Part shown: positions 1 through 8,599 of the stretch, one piece after another
How positions within the stretch are numbered: the stretch's first letter is position 1
How the letters are laid out: each line of letters starts with the position of its first letter
NCBI RefSeq assembly: GCF_010915725.1
Contig: NZ_JAAIJR010000004.1
Location: 1-64,000 of the forward strand
From: Thiorhodococcus mannitoliphagus
GTDB taxonomy: Bacteria; Pseudomonadota; Gammaproteobacteria; Chromatiales; Chromatiaceae
Direction: 5' to 3'
Length of the DNA: 64,000 bases
Notes under the pieces: generated by a model
What the model was told of the DNA's origin: nothing
What the model saw: only the letters and a program-made list of their open reading frames with translations
Database searches by the model: none
Program-made: the position numbers and the translations under genes

Positions 1-87
1 TCGTAATCGTGGTCTCGACATGGCGAATATTCGATTACGACAACGACAACGACCTGAGACGGTCTCGGGACTTTCGCACAGTTGCAC

Positions 88-245
88 TAGGGAGGCTTCG
101 CCTCAGACCGACAAGTCATGCCATCGGGATCCCGATCCCGACGGCCTTGGATGGTCGGACGCGTCATCGAAATTTGACTCATCTGCGAGCATTTTGCGCC
201 CTCAAGGATCCTCGGGGCCTCTACGATGATTTCCAGACAGCCTCT
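88..245 (-). repeat. Repeat B, copy 1 (one end missing)
   Basis: This stretch matches, in reverse orientation, the element at 20536-20749. They share the segment beginning CTAGGGAGGCTTCGCCT and the end TTTCCAGACAGCCTCT. The inner tract of GATCCC/GATCGG hexamers is shorter here. The left terminal repeat seen in the other copy is absent, so this copy looks end-truncated. No gene is visible in positions 1-291; the first 60 bases contain a short ACGACA-type tandem. Confidence 0.75.
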
Positions 246-291
246 TAGGCGATTGCCATCAGCGAGCGCGCGCAAGACGCCGCAGATCGGA

Positions 292-666
292 TCATGCCGC
301 CTCGATCAGCTCCAGCCCATTGCCATCCGGATCACGGCAGAACACCGCCCTGCGCCCGGAGCGGCTGCGGGTAAAGGGAAGCCCGGCGGCCTCGAGACGC
401 GCAACCAAGTCGTCGACGGAGCTGACGACCATGGCGAGATGGCGATCACGGCCGCCGTGGAGCGGTCGACCGTCGACCGGGTCGGGATTCGGCAACTCCA
501 GCAGATGGATCTGGCGCTCGCCCACGGATAGCCAGGCACCCGGGAAGGCGAGATCGGGTCTGTCGTCGCGAACCCGCAGCCCGAGCACACCAACGTAGAA
601 CTGCAGCGACTCGGCCGTATCGGCAACGATCAAGCTCACATGATGAATGTCCTGAACGAGTTGCAT
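292..666 (-). CDS. VOC-fold (glyoxalase/bleomycin-resistance-type) protein
   Basis: A 125-residue protein with the two beta-alpha-beta-beta-beta modules of the vicinal oxygen chelate superfamily. Candidate metal ligands are the His in HHVSL near the start, a His at about 79 (RHLAMVV) and the Glu in NGLELIE at the end; DPDGNGLEL is the usual family ending. The ATG at 666 is preferred over one 27 bases upstream because GGAGGG lies seven bases before it. Family members are lyases, dioxygenases or resistance proteins, and the substrate cannot be read from the sequence. It is divergent from dapC and shares the short intergenic region with it. Confidence 0.85.
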   Translation of the reverse strand: MQLVQDIHHVSLIVADTAESLQFYVGVLGLRVRDDRPDLAFPGAWLSVGERQIHLLELPNPDPVDGRPLHGGRDRHLAMVVSSVDDLVARLEAAGLPFTRSRSGRRAVFCRDPDGNGLELIEAA

Positions 667-779
667 CGAGCCCTCCGCTCGGCATGGAGCCAACCTGCCC
701 CTTGCCCTATACTAGACGACTTTGCCTGGAAGGCGCGCCCTGAGCGCGACCGACTCCTCTCTGATAGGCCTGCCACGCA

Positions 780-1991
780 ATGAATCCCGACTTGGGCCTC
801 CTGCAGCCCTACCCGTTCGAAAAGCTCCACGCACTCAAGCGTGACATCGAGCCACCAAACCACCTTGACCACATCGCACTCTATATCGGAGAGCCAAAGC
901 ACCCGACACCGAGCCTCATCTCGGACGCCGTCATCACGCACCTGCACCAGCTGGCAGTCTATCCGACGACGCGCGGCACCCAGGAACTCCGCGAGACCAT
1001 CGCCAGCTGGCTGAGTCGTCGCTTTCACCTTGCCGCCGAAGGGGCAACCAGGCTCGGCATCGACCCTGAGCACCAGATCCTGCCGGTGAACGGCACTCGG
1101 GAGGCACTCTTCTCCTTCGCCCAGGCGGTCGTCGACCGCAGTCGCAAACCCCTGGTGCTGATGCCAAACCCCTGCTACCAGATCTACGAGGGCGCAGCCC
1201 TGCTCGCCGGGGCGGAGCCGAGATACCTCGCCTGCCTGAAAGAGAATGATTTCGTCCCGGATTTCGAGGCCGTGGATACAGCGACCTGGGAGCGTTGTCA
1301 GGTGCTCTATATCTGCTCCCCAGGCAACCCGACCGGGGCGGTCTTCAGCCAAGAAACCTTCATACAACTCATCGAGCTGGCGCATCGGCACGACTTCGTC
1401 ATCGCATCCGACGAGTGCTACTCCGAGATCTATCACCATGAGTCGCGGCCGCCACCTGGCCTGCTGCAGGCCGCAGCCGCCGCCGGCAATCTAGACTTCA
1501 GCCGCTGCATGGTTTTTCACAGCCTCTCCAAGCGCTCCAATGCGCCTGGGCTGAGATCTGGATTCGTCGCCGGTGACGCGCGCCTCATCGAGGGATTCCT
1601 CAGCTACCGCACCTATCACGGCTGCGCCATGTCGCTGCCCGTGCAGCGGGGAAGCATCGCCGCCTGGCAGGACGAGGAGCACGTGCGCACCAACCGTCAG
1701 CTGTATCGCGACAAGCTGGCTGCTATGGAAGAGATCCTTGGAGACGCGATGGACCTCGGTCCGCGCGGGGCCGGTTTCTATCTATGGCCCGAGACGCCAA
1801 TCTCCGACACCGAATTCGCCCGGCGCCTCTATGCGGAGGAGCACCTCACCGTGCTCCCTGGAAGCTTCCTCGCGCGCGAGATCGACGGCGCAAGCCCTGG
1901 AACGAACCGAGTCCGCATCGCACTCGTCCCGCCCCTGGATGAATGCGTCGATGCCGCCAAGCGCATCCGGCGCCTCATCGAACGCTTATAG
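780..1991 (+). CDS. dapC: Succinyldiaminopimelate transaminase DapC
   Basis: A 403-residue class I/II PLP aminotransferase. Lys251 in HSLSKRSNAPGLRSG is the expected Schiff-base lysine. SPGNPTGAVF and the DECYSEIY segment are the usual PLP-pocket motifs of the aspartate aminotransferase fold. DapC converts N-succinyl-2-amino-6-oxopimelate to N-succinyl-LL-diaminopimelate with glutamate as amino donor. Assignment to DapC rather than another aminotransferase rests on the family-like N-terminus (LxPYPFEKL) and on dapD and dapE following directly. A TATACT sequence at 708-713 could be a -10 box, but no clear -35 box is seen. Confidence 0.93.
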   Translation: MNPDLGLLQPYPFEKLHALKRDIEPPNHLDHIALYIGEPKHPTPSLISDAVITHLHQLAVYPTTRGTQELRETIASWLSRRFHLAAEGATRLGIDPEHQILPVNGTREALFSFAQAVVDRSRKPLVLMPNPCYQIYEGAALLAGAEPRYLACLKENDFVPDFEAVDTATWERCQVLYICSPGNPTGAVFSQETFIQLIELAHRHDFVIASDECYSEIYHHESRPPPGLLQAAAAAGNLDFSRCMVFHSLSKRSNAPGLRSGFVAGDARLIEGFLSYRTYHGCAMSLPVQRGSIAAWQDEEHVRTNRQLYRDKLAAMEEILGDAMDLGPRGAGFYLWPETPISDTEFARRLYAEEHLTVLPGSFLAREIDGASPGTNRVRIALVPPLDECVDAAKRIRRLIERL

Positions 1992-2177
1992 CAATGGTCA
2001 ACCCCGAGCCAAGATCGCTCACCCAGAGCGGAAGTGCAGATCGCAAGGCCGCAGGAAAGGCGAAGCCCAACCGATGCCTGTCAAACCAAATCGACCGCAA
2101 GCATCAAATTGCAGCAAGCATCAAATTGCAGCAAGCACCACATTACAGCGAGCATTACTTTACAGGTAGAGCAAGTC

Positions 2178-2999
2178 ATGACTGATCATCAGAGCATCAT
2201 CACCGAAGCCTTCGAGAGACGCGCGGAGATTACGCCCCGCTCCGTCGAGACACACGTTCGCGACGCCGTCCAGGACACCATCGAACAGCTCGACAAGGGA
2301 CAGCTTCGCGTCGCCGAGAAGCAGGATGGCGATTGGGTGGTCCACGAGTGGGTCAAGAAGGCCGTGCTGCTGTCCTTCCGCATTGAGGACAACGCCTTTA
2401 TCAAGGGCGGTTTCACCAACTATTACGACAAGGTGCCCTCGAAGTACGCCGATACCAGCTCACGCGAACTCCGCGAGAGCGGCGTGCGCGTCGTGCCGCC
2501 GGCCACAGCGCGCAGAGGCTCCTACATTGCCCCCAGCTGCGTGCTCATGCCCTCCTATGTCAACATTGGCGCCTATGTCGACTCCGGCACCATGGTCGAC
2601 ACTTGGGCGACGGTCGGGTCCTGCGCCCAGATCGGCAAGAACGTCCACCTCTCCGGCGGCGTTGGGATCGGCGGCGTCCTCGAGCCGGTGCAGGCGGCAC
2701 CGACCATCATTGAGGACAACTGCTTCATCGGCGCGCGCTCCGAGATCGTCGAAGGCGTCATCGTCGGCGAGGGCGCCGTGATTTCCATGGGCGTCTACAT
2801 CGGTCAGAGCACCAAGATCTACAACCGGGTAACGGGTGAGACCCTGTTCGGGCGCGTGCCTCCGGGCGCCGTCGTGGTCCCTGGCAACCTGCCCGCCAAG
2901 GACGGGAGCCACAGCCTCTATTGCGCCGTCATCATCAAGCAGGTCGACGAGAAGACTCGCGGCAAGGTCGGCATCAACGAGCTGCTGCGCGACATCTGA
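2178..2999 (+). CDS. dapD: Tetrahydrodipicolinate N-succinyltransferase DapD
   Basis: At 273 residues this is almost the length of E. coli DapD. It transfers succinyl from succinyl-CoA to tetrahydrodipicolinate. A helical N-terminal domain precedes a left-handed beta-helix made of hexapeptide repeats (about residues 105-230, for example the [20 protein letters not shown] stretch), followed by the [10 protein letters not shown] segment. The ATG at 2178 is chosen because the upstream in-frame extension is low-complexity and unlike the family. The 186-bp gap after dapC contains a short CATCAAATTGCAGCAAG-type tandem repeat and no gene. Confidence 0.97.
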   Translation: MTDHQSIITEAFERRAEITPRSVETHVRDAVQDTIEQLDKGQLRVAEKQDGDWVVHEWVKKAVLLSFRIEDNAFIKGGFTNYYDKVPSKYADTSSRELRESGVRVVPPATARRGSYIAPSCVLMPSYVNIGAYVDSGTMVDTWATVGSCAQIGKNVHLSGGVGIGGVLEPVQAAPTIIEDNCFIGARSEIVEGVIVGEGAVISMGVYIGQSTKIYNRVTGETLFGRVPPGAVVVPGNLPAKDGSHSLYCAVIIKQVDEKTRGKVGINELLRDI

Positions 3000-3343
3000 T
3001 GCCTACCCTTTACGGCATCCCCAACTGCGGGACGGTCAAGAAGGCGCGCGCCTGGCTGGAAGCCAGGAACATCGATTACGCCTTCCATGACTACAAGAAA
3101 GCCGGCCTTGACGAGCAGCAGCTGCGCGCCTGGGTGGCAGAGCTGGGTTGGGAGGCGCTGCTGAACCGTCGCGGCACCACTTGGCGCAAGCTGCCGGAGA
3201 GCACTCGAGAAGGCATCGACGAGGCAACTGCCATCAAGCTCATGCTGGACGCCCCCGCCATCATCCGCCGCCCCCTGCTGGACACGGGCACCAAGCGGCA
3301 CCTGGGCTTTTCCGAGGCCGAATACGAGGAGCTGCTCGCATGA
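2999..3343 (+). CDS. ArsC/Spx-family thioredoxin-fold protein (YffB-like)
   Basis: A 114-residue protein of the arsenate reductase/Spx superfamily, starting [20 protein letters not shown]. Only one cysteine (Cys10, in NCGTV) occupies the active-site loop, followed by a lysine as in YffB. Its ATG overlaps the dapD stop by one base (TGATG) and its stop overlaps the dapE start (ATGA), so the three are translationally coupled. The gene sits between dapD and dapE in several proteobacteria, but its role there is not established. Arsenate reduction should not be assumed. Confidence 0.9.
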   Translation: MPTLYGIPNCGTVKKARAWLEARNIDYAFHDYKKAGLDEQQLRAWVAELGWEALLNRRGTTWRKLPESTREGIDEATAIKLMLDAPAIIRRPLLDTGTKRHLGFSEAEYEELLA

Positions 3344-4476
3344 CCTCTGCGACACTTGAGCTGGCTTGCGACCTCATCTCACGGCCCTCGGTCACACCCG
3401 AGGATGCCGGCTGTCAGGACCTCATTGCCGCGCGGCTGCAAAGGCTTGGTTTCACCATCGAGCCAATGCCCTTCGGCGAGGTCAACAACCTCTGGGCGCG
3501 GCGCGGAGACAGCGCCCCGCTCCTCTGCTTCGCCGGCCATACCGACGTCGTGCCAACCGGCCCCCTGGATGAGTGGACATCCGACCCCTTCGCGCCCGTG
3601 ATTCGAGACGGCCAGCTGTTTGGACGTGGCGCCGCCGATATGAAGGGCTCGATCGCGGCCATGGTCACCGCAGTCGAGTCATTCCTCGCCGAGCATCCCA
3701 ATCACTGCGGCTCGATCGCCTTTCTGATGACCAGTGATGAAGAAGGCCCTTCCGTCGATGGCACGGTCAAGGTCGTCGAGCGTTTGCAACAGCGCGGCGA
3801 GCAGATCGACTATGCCCTGGTAGGCGAACCTTCGAGTCAGGCCAAGCTTGGGGATTCGATCAAGAACGGTCGGCGCGGCAGTCTATCGGGCTGGCTGAAG
3901 ATCCACGGCAAGCAAGGCCATGTCGCTTATCCGCAGCTCGCCAAGAACCCATTTCACGCAAGCGCCGAGGCACTCGCCGCACTCTGCGCCGAAGTCTGGG
4001 ACGAGGGAAACGACTATTTCCCTGCGACCAGCTTCCAGATCGCGAACCTCAACATGGGAACGGGCGCCGACAATGTGATCCCGGGGCATCTAGAGGCGCA
4101 ATTCAATCTGCGCTTCTCGACCGAACTAGACCCGGACAGCATCAAATCCAGGGTCACAACCATCCTGGATCGAGGGGACTTCCACTACGACATCCGCTGG
4201 CGCCTTTCCGGCAATCCCTTCGTCACACCTGTGGGAGACTTGGTCGAGGCCGTGAGACGCGCAATCGCTGAAGTCAATGGCGTGGAGACAGCGCTATCGA
4301 CGGCGGGAGGGACATCGGATGGTCGCTTCATCGCGCCCACGGGTGCCCAGGTGGTCGAGCTTGGCCCCATCAACGCCACTATCCATCAAGTCGATGAGTG
4401 CGTGGGCGTCGCAGAACTCGACCAGCTCTCACGGATGTACCAGCGCATCCTCGAGCACCTGCTCCTTGGGGACTGA
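3340..4476 (+). CDS. dapE: Succinyl-diaminopimelate desuccinylase DapE
   Basis: A 378-residue M20-family metallohydrolase that removes succinate from N-succinyl-LL-diaminopimelate. Visible metal-site motifs are FAGHTDVVP (His and Asp), GRGAADMKG, the catalytic pair in TSDEEGP, and GEPSS. The dimerisation (lid) domain spans about residues 180-295, and [11 protein letters not shown] and the late His in NATIHQVDE complete the site. It is the last gene of the dap operon, overlaps the preceding stop by four bases, and is followed 54 bp later by a MITE-A copy. Confidence 0.97.
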   Translation: MTSATLELACDLISRPSVTPEDAGCQDLIAARLQRLGFTIEPMPFGEVNNLWARRGDSAPLLCFAGHTDVVPTGPLDEWTSDPFAPVIRDGQLFGRGAADMKGSIAAMVTAVESFLAEHPNHCGSIAFLMTSDEEGPSVDGTVKVVERLQQRGEQIDYALVGEPSSQAKLGDSIKNGRRGSLSGWLKIHGKQGHVAYPQLAKNPFHASAEALAALCAEVWDEGNDYFPATSFQIANLNMGTGADNVIPGHLEAQFNLRFSTELDPDSIKSRVTTILDRGDFHYDIRWRLSGNPFVTPVGDLVEAVRRAIAEVNGVETALSTAGGTSDGRFIAPTGAQVVELGPINATIHQVDECVGVAELDQLSRMYQRILEHLLLGD

Positions 4477-4530
4477 GGCGTCTTGGGAACTGCGGCTCCT
4501 TGAGGATCGAGGTGACCCCACCGCGGAGAG

Positions 4531-4637
4531 CTAAGGAAGTGCGCATCAACAACTTCCCCCCTTTCGCAAAGGGGGGCCAGGGGGGATTTCGGGCGGCATC
4601 GCTCGCATCGGGAAACAATTGATGGGCATTTTCTAAG
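4531..4637 (+). repeat. MITE-A copy 1
   Basis: A 107-bp element bounded by CTAAG at both ends. It has near-terminal inverted repeats (GCGCATCAACAA and its imperfect complement ATTGATGGGC), a C6TTTCGCAAAG6 hairpin and a second G-run followed by ATTTCGGGCGGCATCGCT. It lies between convergent dapE and minE, where the hairpin could act as a terminator. Ten other copies are present in the window. Confidence 0.9.
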
Positions 4638-4687
4638 TACGCGAAGTCGCACCCAGCCCGCAAAGCCCGAGGCAAGCAAACCCCTGA

Positions 4688-4957
4688 TCAGGCTCGCTGG
4701 TGTATCGTATCCGGCAGCACGATGTTCAGCTCCAGAACCTCGTGCGAGTCCTCCTGCTCATAGTTCACGGACACCGCACTCAGGTCGACATCCACGTATT
4801 TGCGAATGACGGCGAGGATCTCCTCCTGCAGCTGCGGCAGATAGGAAGGTTGATCGCGGGCAGCGCGATCGTGCGCAACCAAGATCTGAAGGCGCTCCTT
4901 GGCAACATTCGCCGTCCCCTTCGAGCGCGACGAGATAAAATAATCGAGCAAGCCCAT
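4688..4957 (-). CDS. minE: Cell division topological specificity factor MinE
   Basis: An 89-residue MinE: an N-terminal amphipathic and anti-MinCD segment (MGLLDYFISSR, then KERLQILVAHDR) and a C-terminal topological-specificity domain (about 35-85). It stimulates MinD ATPase and drives the Min oscillation that keeps the division septum at midcell. It is last in minC-minD-minE, only six bases downstream of the minD stop. Confidence 0.97.
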   Translation of the reverse strand: MGLLDYFISSRSKGTANVAKERLQILVAHDRAARDQPSYLPQLQEEILAVIRKYVDVDLSAVSVNYEQEDSHEVLELNIVLPDTIHQRA

Positions 4958-4963
4958 CGATGG

Positions 4964-5779
4964 TCACCCCTTGAACAAGCGGCTCAGAAAGCCTTTCTTT
5001 TCAGGGTTGAGGAAACGGTGCGGCACATCCTCACCCAAGTAGCGCGACACCATGTCATTGTAGGCCTGCCCAGCGTCGCTCTCGCGGTCGAGAATGACGG
5101 GCACACCAGCATTCGATGCGTTGAGCACGGCCTTCGACTCGGGCACGACCCCTAAGAGATGAAGCGAGAGGATCTCCTGCACATCGTCGACGCTCAGCAT
5201 CTCGCCGTTGGCCACGCGCTGCGGATCATAGCGCGTCAGAAGCAGATACTCGCGGATCGGCTCGTCACCATTCTCCGCGCGACGCGACCGACTAGAGAGG
5301 ATCCCAAGCATGCGGTCGGAGTCCCGCACCGAGGAGACCTCGGGGTTGGTCACCACGACGGCATCGTCGGCAAAGTACATGGCCATGTTGGCACCATGCT
5401 CGATACCCGCCGGAGAGTCACAAACGACGAAATCATAGTCTTCCGAGAGTTGCGTCAGGACGCGCTCAACGCCCTCTTTGGTCAAGGCATCCTTGTCCCG
5501 CGTCTGTGACGCAGGCAAAACATAGAGGTGGTCGCAGCGCTTGTCGCGGATGAGCGCCTGATTGAGATTGGCCTCACCGTTGATGACGTTGATGAAGTCA
5601 TAGACGACGCGTCGCTCGCAGCCCATGATGAGGTCCAAATTACGCAGACCCACGTCGAAGTCGATGACCACCGTGCGCTTGCCCCTCTGAGCCAGCCCCA
5701 TCGCAAGGGCGGCCGACGTCGTCGTCTTACCGACGCCGCCTTTGCCAGAGGTAATCACGATAATTCTCGCCAAAGTCAC
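4964..5779 (-). CDS. minD: Septum site-determining ATPase MinD
   Basis: A 271-residue deviant-Walker ATPase. GKGGVGKTT at 12-20 carries the signature lysine (Lys13). The switch segments DFDVGLRNLD and CDSPAGIE are intact. The C-terminal amphipathic helix (KKGFLSRLFKG) is the membrane-targeting sequence of the family. MinD recruits MinC to the membrane and is released by MinE. It is the middle gene of the min operon, 45 bp after minC. Confidence 0.98.
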   Translation of the reverse strand: MTLARIIVITSGKGGVGKTTTSAALAMGLAQRGKRTVVIDFDVGLRNLDLIMGCERRVVYDFINVINGEANLNQALIRDKRCDHLYVLPASQTRDKDALTKEGVERVLTQLSEDYDFVVCDSPAGIEHGANMAMYFADDAVVVTNPEVSSVRDSDRMLGILSSRSRRAENGDEPIREYLLLTRYDPQRVANGEMLSVDDVQEILSLHLLGVVPESKAVLNASNAGVPVILDRESDAGQAYNDMVSRYLGEDVPHRFLNPEKKGFLSRLFKG

Positions 5780-5824
5780 ACCCTCCTTAAAGGGATCTGT
5801 TCCATGTCCTGGCTCTGCAGACCA

Positions 5825-6631
5825 TCAAAGTTTTTCGATGCGGAGCACCTTCTGGTCCAGGAAAATCTGGACGGGGACCCCGCGCATTTCGGTTGGAATG
5901 TTCTCGCTGACGCGATAGTGACCGGCGATGGAGACAAGCTCCGCCTGGAGATCCTGACAGAAGATGCGCGCCTCCAAATTACCGCTCATACCGGCCAAGG
6001 CGCGCCCGCGCAGCGGCCCATAGACGTGAATGTTGCCGTCCGCCATGAGCTCGGCACCCGAACTCACAGCGGCTGTAATGGAGAGATCGCCGCCCGCCGC
6101 ATAGACGCGCTGACCGGATCGGACTGGCTTGGTGATGAGCAAGAAACCCGGCTTGGAGCGTCTTGCCTGGTCCTCACCGCCTGCGGATCTCCTCGCTGAC
6201 GTCGACTCCGCGGAAACACCCGCCTCGATTCTGGGCTCGGCCTCAGCCGGCTCGTCCTCCTTGGGCCGATCCCGCTTGACGTAGGACTCCCTCAAGACGG
6301 CAAGCTCCAAGGCCTCGGCAGCCGCATTCTGCGCCTTGCTGCCACCGCGCACCCCGAAGGGAATCATGCCGTAACCGCGTAGCAGACCGACCAGCAGGGG
6401 CAGGTCAGCCCCGCCAGAGCCAGACTCTTCAAGCTCGCTGAGGTCGATGACCACAGGCGTGTTACGAAAGAAATCAGGGGCCTTTTCAACCTTCTTGCCG
6501 AGGCGCGCCGCGACGGCTTCGACATTATTGTCCACCAGGCGAATGATGGGCAGCGTAAAGCTCGCCGCCTTTAGCTCGAAGGACCTGGATCCATCCGCGT
6601 CGTTTTTTTGAGGGCTCGATTTCACTGCCAT
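5825..6631 (-). CDS. minC: Septum formation inhibitor MinC
   Basis: MinC-N begins at SFELKAASFTLPIIRL, and the C-terminal beta-helix domain (GQRVYAAGGDLSITAAVSSGAELMADGNIHVYGPLRGRALAG) is typical; this domain binds MinD and FtsZ partners. The start is uncertain. The ATG at 6631 gives 268 residues, while an upstream ATG (6694) and TTG (6724) are also open and none has a strong Shine-Dalgarno. A charged linker (about 110-160, rich in Glu, Ala and Arg) makes it longer than the 231-residue E. coli protein. It is the first gene of the min operon. Confidence 0.95.
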   Translation of the reverse strand: MAVKSSPQKNDADGSRSFELKAASFTLPIIRLVDNNVEAVAARLGKKVEKAPDFFRNTPVVIDLSELEESGSGGADLPLLVGLLRGYGMIPFGVRGGSKAQNAAAEALELAVLRESYVKRDRPKEDEPAEAEPRIEAGVSAESTSARRSAGGEDQARRSKPGFLLITKPVRSGQRVYAAGGDLSITAAVSSGAELMADGNIHVYGPLRGRALAGMSGNLEARIFCQDLQAELVSIAGHYRVSENIPTEMRGVPVQIFLDQKVLRIEKL

Positions 6632-6894
6632 GTTGGGTTTGATCTGGGCGACGGCGCCCCCTTCTCTCCTGTTGTCGTCGGATTTATCCAGCATCTCGCG
6701 ATGGATCTGCGACTCAGGGTGCAATGCTAACCCGAGCCGGCGCTTCAGAATAGTGGCGACGAGATAACCACTCGCTGCCCAGACGGCAGTCTCCGAGCCA
6801 ATGCCGGCCTATGTGCATCTCTTGCCTACTTGGATCTCTTATAGAGCAACTCAGAGACCAGGTTATCGAGTCGCAAACCCATTCACTGCTGCGT

Positions 6895-7239
6895 TTACCC
6901 CGGAGGCCACTGCATCGGCCGACCACCGAGCACGTGGAGGTGAAGATGGAACACCGTTTGACCGGCTCCCGCATTGCAGTTGACGATGGTTCGATAACCG
7001 CCTTCAGCGATTCCCTCGGCCGCGGCGACCTTCGCAGCGGCAAGTAGCAGCTTGCCGAGGAGTTCCGCGTCCTCTGGCGCCGCATCGTTCAGCGTTGGAA
7101 TCGGCTTGCGCGGAATGACCAGAACATGCGTTGGCGCTTGAGGGCTGATGTCGCGGAAGGCAACGACATCGTCGTCTTCATAGACAATGTCCGCAGACAT
7201 CTCGCCCGAAGCGATCTTCCCGAAAATCGTGTCTGACAC
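6895..7239 (-). CDS. hinT: HIT-family nucleoside phosphoramidase (HinT-like)
   Basis: A 114-residue histidine triad protein with the signature HLHLHVLGG at 98-106. The N-terminal IFGKIASGEMSADIVYEDDDVVAFRDI and the central THVLVIPRKPI match the HinT branch, which hydrolyses AMP-lysine-type phosphoramidates and adenylated intermediates. The protein ends shortly after the triad (GRPMQWPPG), as in HinT. It stands alone: minC begins about 260 bp further on, and the next upstream feature is MITE-A copy 2. Confidence 0.95.
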   Translation of the reverse strand: MSDTIFGKIASGEMSADIVYEDDDVVAFRDISPQAPTHVLVIPRKPIPTLNDAAPEDAELLGKLLLAAAKVAAAEGIAEGGYRTIVNCNAGAGQTVFHLHLHVLGGRPMQWPPG

Positions 7240-7314
7240 TTAACGCTTCCCCCATTGACTCGCCGCGAGGCGCTGCCACGAAACGGCTTCGCAAAGTCAG
7301 CCGCACCCAGCCCG

Positions 7315-7421
7315 CTTAGCAAGTGTCCAGCAATTGTTTCCCGATGCGAGCGATGCCGCCCGAAATCCCCCCTAGCCCCCCTTTGCGAAAGGGGGGAAGT
7401 TGTTGATGGACGCTTTCTTAG
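7315..7421 (-). repeat. MITE-A copy 2
   Basis: A full 107-bp copy in reverse orientation, bounded by CTTAG on each side. It contains TGTCCAGCAATTG, the C/G-run hairpin and TTGATGGACGC. Downstream, to 7510, lies a further inverted pair (CTACTTCCCG and CGGGAAGTAG, about 7438-7484) with no gene, possibly another small element. Confidence 0.9.
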
Positions 7422-7528
7422 CAGACGTCCACATTCTACTTCCCGCTTTGCGGAAACACGGTACCGAACAAATCGGGAAGTAGTTTCTGGACAGTTACTT
7501 AGGTCCGCCGCTTGACACCACCGGCGGA

Positions 7529-8125
7529 TCAGAGGTCGCGCCGCCCCGCGAAGGCCAAGGCGAGCGTTCCCCCATCCAGATACTCCAGCTCACCGCCAAG
7601 CGGCACGCCATGCGCGATGCGCGACACCTTCACGCCCTGTCGCGCTGCGCAGTCAGCGATGAACTGCGCGGTCGCACTGCCCTCTACGGTGGGGCTGATC
7701 GCCAGGATGATCTCGGCGATCGACTCCTCGCAGAGACGGCGCTCCAGGTGGTCGAGCCCGAGGGCATCCGGCCCGATGCCATCCAGCGGCGACAGCCGCC
7801 CGCCGAGCACGAAATAAAGCCCCCTAAAATCGGTTGCCTGCTCGATCGCAACCACCTCGGAGGGCTGCTCGACGACGCAGAGACTGCCTGTCTCGCGCTT
7901 GGTACTGGCGCAGATCCCGCAGAGGTCGTTCTCGGTGAAGGTGCGGCAGCGTTGACAGCGACGGATCCCTGTCATAGCCGCTGCCATCACGCGCGCGAGC
8001 CGCGCGCCCCCCTCGCGATCGCGCTCCAGCAGGTGAAAGGCGATCCGCTGTGCTGACTTAGGACCGACGCCCGGCAGACAACGCAAGGCATCGATCAGCT
8101 GATTCAGCAGCGAGCGCTCGGCCAT
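7529..8125 (-). CDS. recR: Recombination mediator RecR
   Basis: A 198-residue RecR. The helix-hairpin-helix region ([20 protein letters not shown]), a C4 zinc site (Cys57, Cys60, Cys69, Cys72) and a Toprim domain (about 80-175) are all in order. RecR acts with RecF/RecO to load RecA on gapped DNA. It follows ybaB and dnaX on the same strand, an arrangement conserved in many proteobacteria. Confidence 0.98.
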   Translation of the reverse strand: MAERSLLNQLIDALRCLPGVGPKSAQRIAFHLLERDREGGARLARVMAAAMTGIRRCQRCRTFTENDLCGICASTKRETGSLCVVEQPSEVVAIEQATDFRGLYFVLGGRLSPLDGIGPDALGLDHLERRLCEESIAEIILAISPTVEGSATAQFIADCAARQGVKVSRIAHGVPLGGELEYLDGGTLALAFAGRRDL

Positions 8126-8143
8126 GATCCGTGCTTGGCGCCT

Positions 8144-8467
8144 TTAGAAGGGGAGCTTCATTCCGGGCGGCAACGGCAGACCTGAGGTCAGCTCCGTCAT
8201 GTTCTCCTTGACCTTCTCGGCGATACGCTGAACCGCTGCATTAGTTGCGGCCGCGATCAGGTCCTCGAGCATCTCCTTGTCATCGCCCATGAGCGACGGG
8301 TCGATCTCGACGGCTTTGACCTGATGCTGACCGGTCATGGTGACCTTGACCATGCCGCCGCCGGCCTCGCCAGTGACTTCTTCCTGCGCCAGGCGCTCCT
8401 GCGCCTGCTTCATGTCTTCTTGCATCTTCTGGGCTTGCTTGAGCAAGCCGCCAAGTCCAGCTTTCAT
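8144..8467 (-). CDS. ybaB: YbaB/EbfC nucleoid-associated protein
   Basis: A 107-residue YbaB/EbfC-family DNA-binding protein with an N-terminal helix rich in Gln and Lys ([20 protein letters not shown]), the central beta sheet [16 protein letters not shown], and the C-terminal helix ending LPPGMKLPF. The family forms dimers that bind DNA with little sequence specificity. Its position between dnaX and recR supports the assignment. Confidence 0.97.
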   Translation of the reverse strand: MKAGLGGLLKQAQKMQEDMKQAQERLAQEEVTGEAGGGMVKVTMTGQHQVKAVEIDPSLMGDDKEMLEDLIAAATNAAVQRIAEKVKENMTELTSGLPLPPGMKLPF

Positions 8468-8599
8468 TTCAGCCTACCTCATGAGGTTATAACCAAGTGC
8501 CCGCGGACGGGTGCGCTTGTACTTTGGGAGCGGCTCCGAGCCGAAGCGGCGCTCTCGATCATTGATGCGGTCTTTGCTACAGGACCCCGCGGTCGGGCA

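Noticed and set aside
2999..3343. Arsenate reductase
   Set aside because: Only the ArsC/Spx fold with one active-site cysteine is seen, no ars genes are near, and it sits inside the dap operon.
4379..4679. Small open frames with peptides such as NNFPPFAKGG or PLCERGEVVDG, seen at every MITE-A copy
   Set aside because: They are frames through the MITE-A hairpin and occur in all copies regardless of context.
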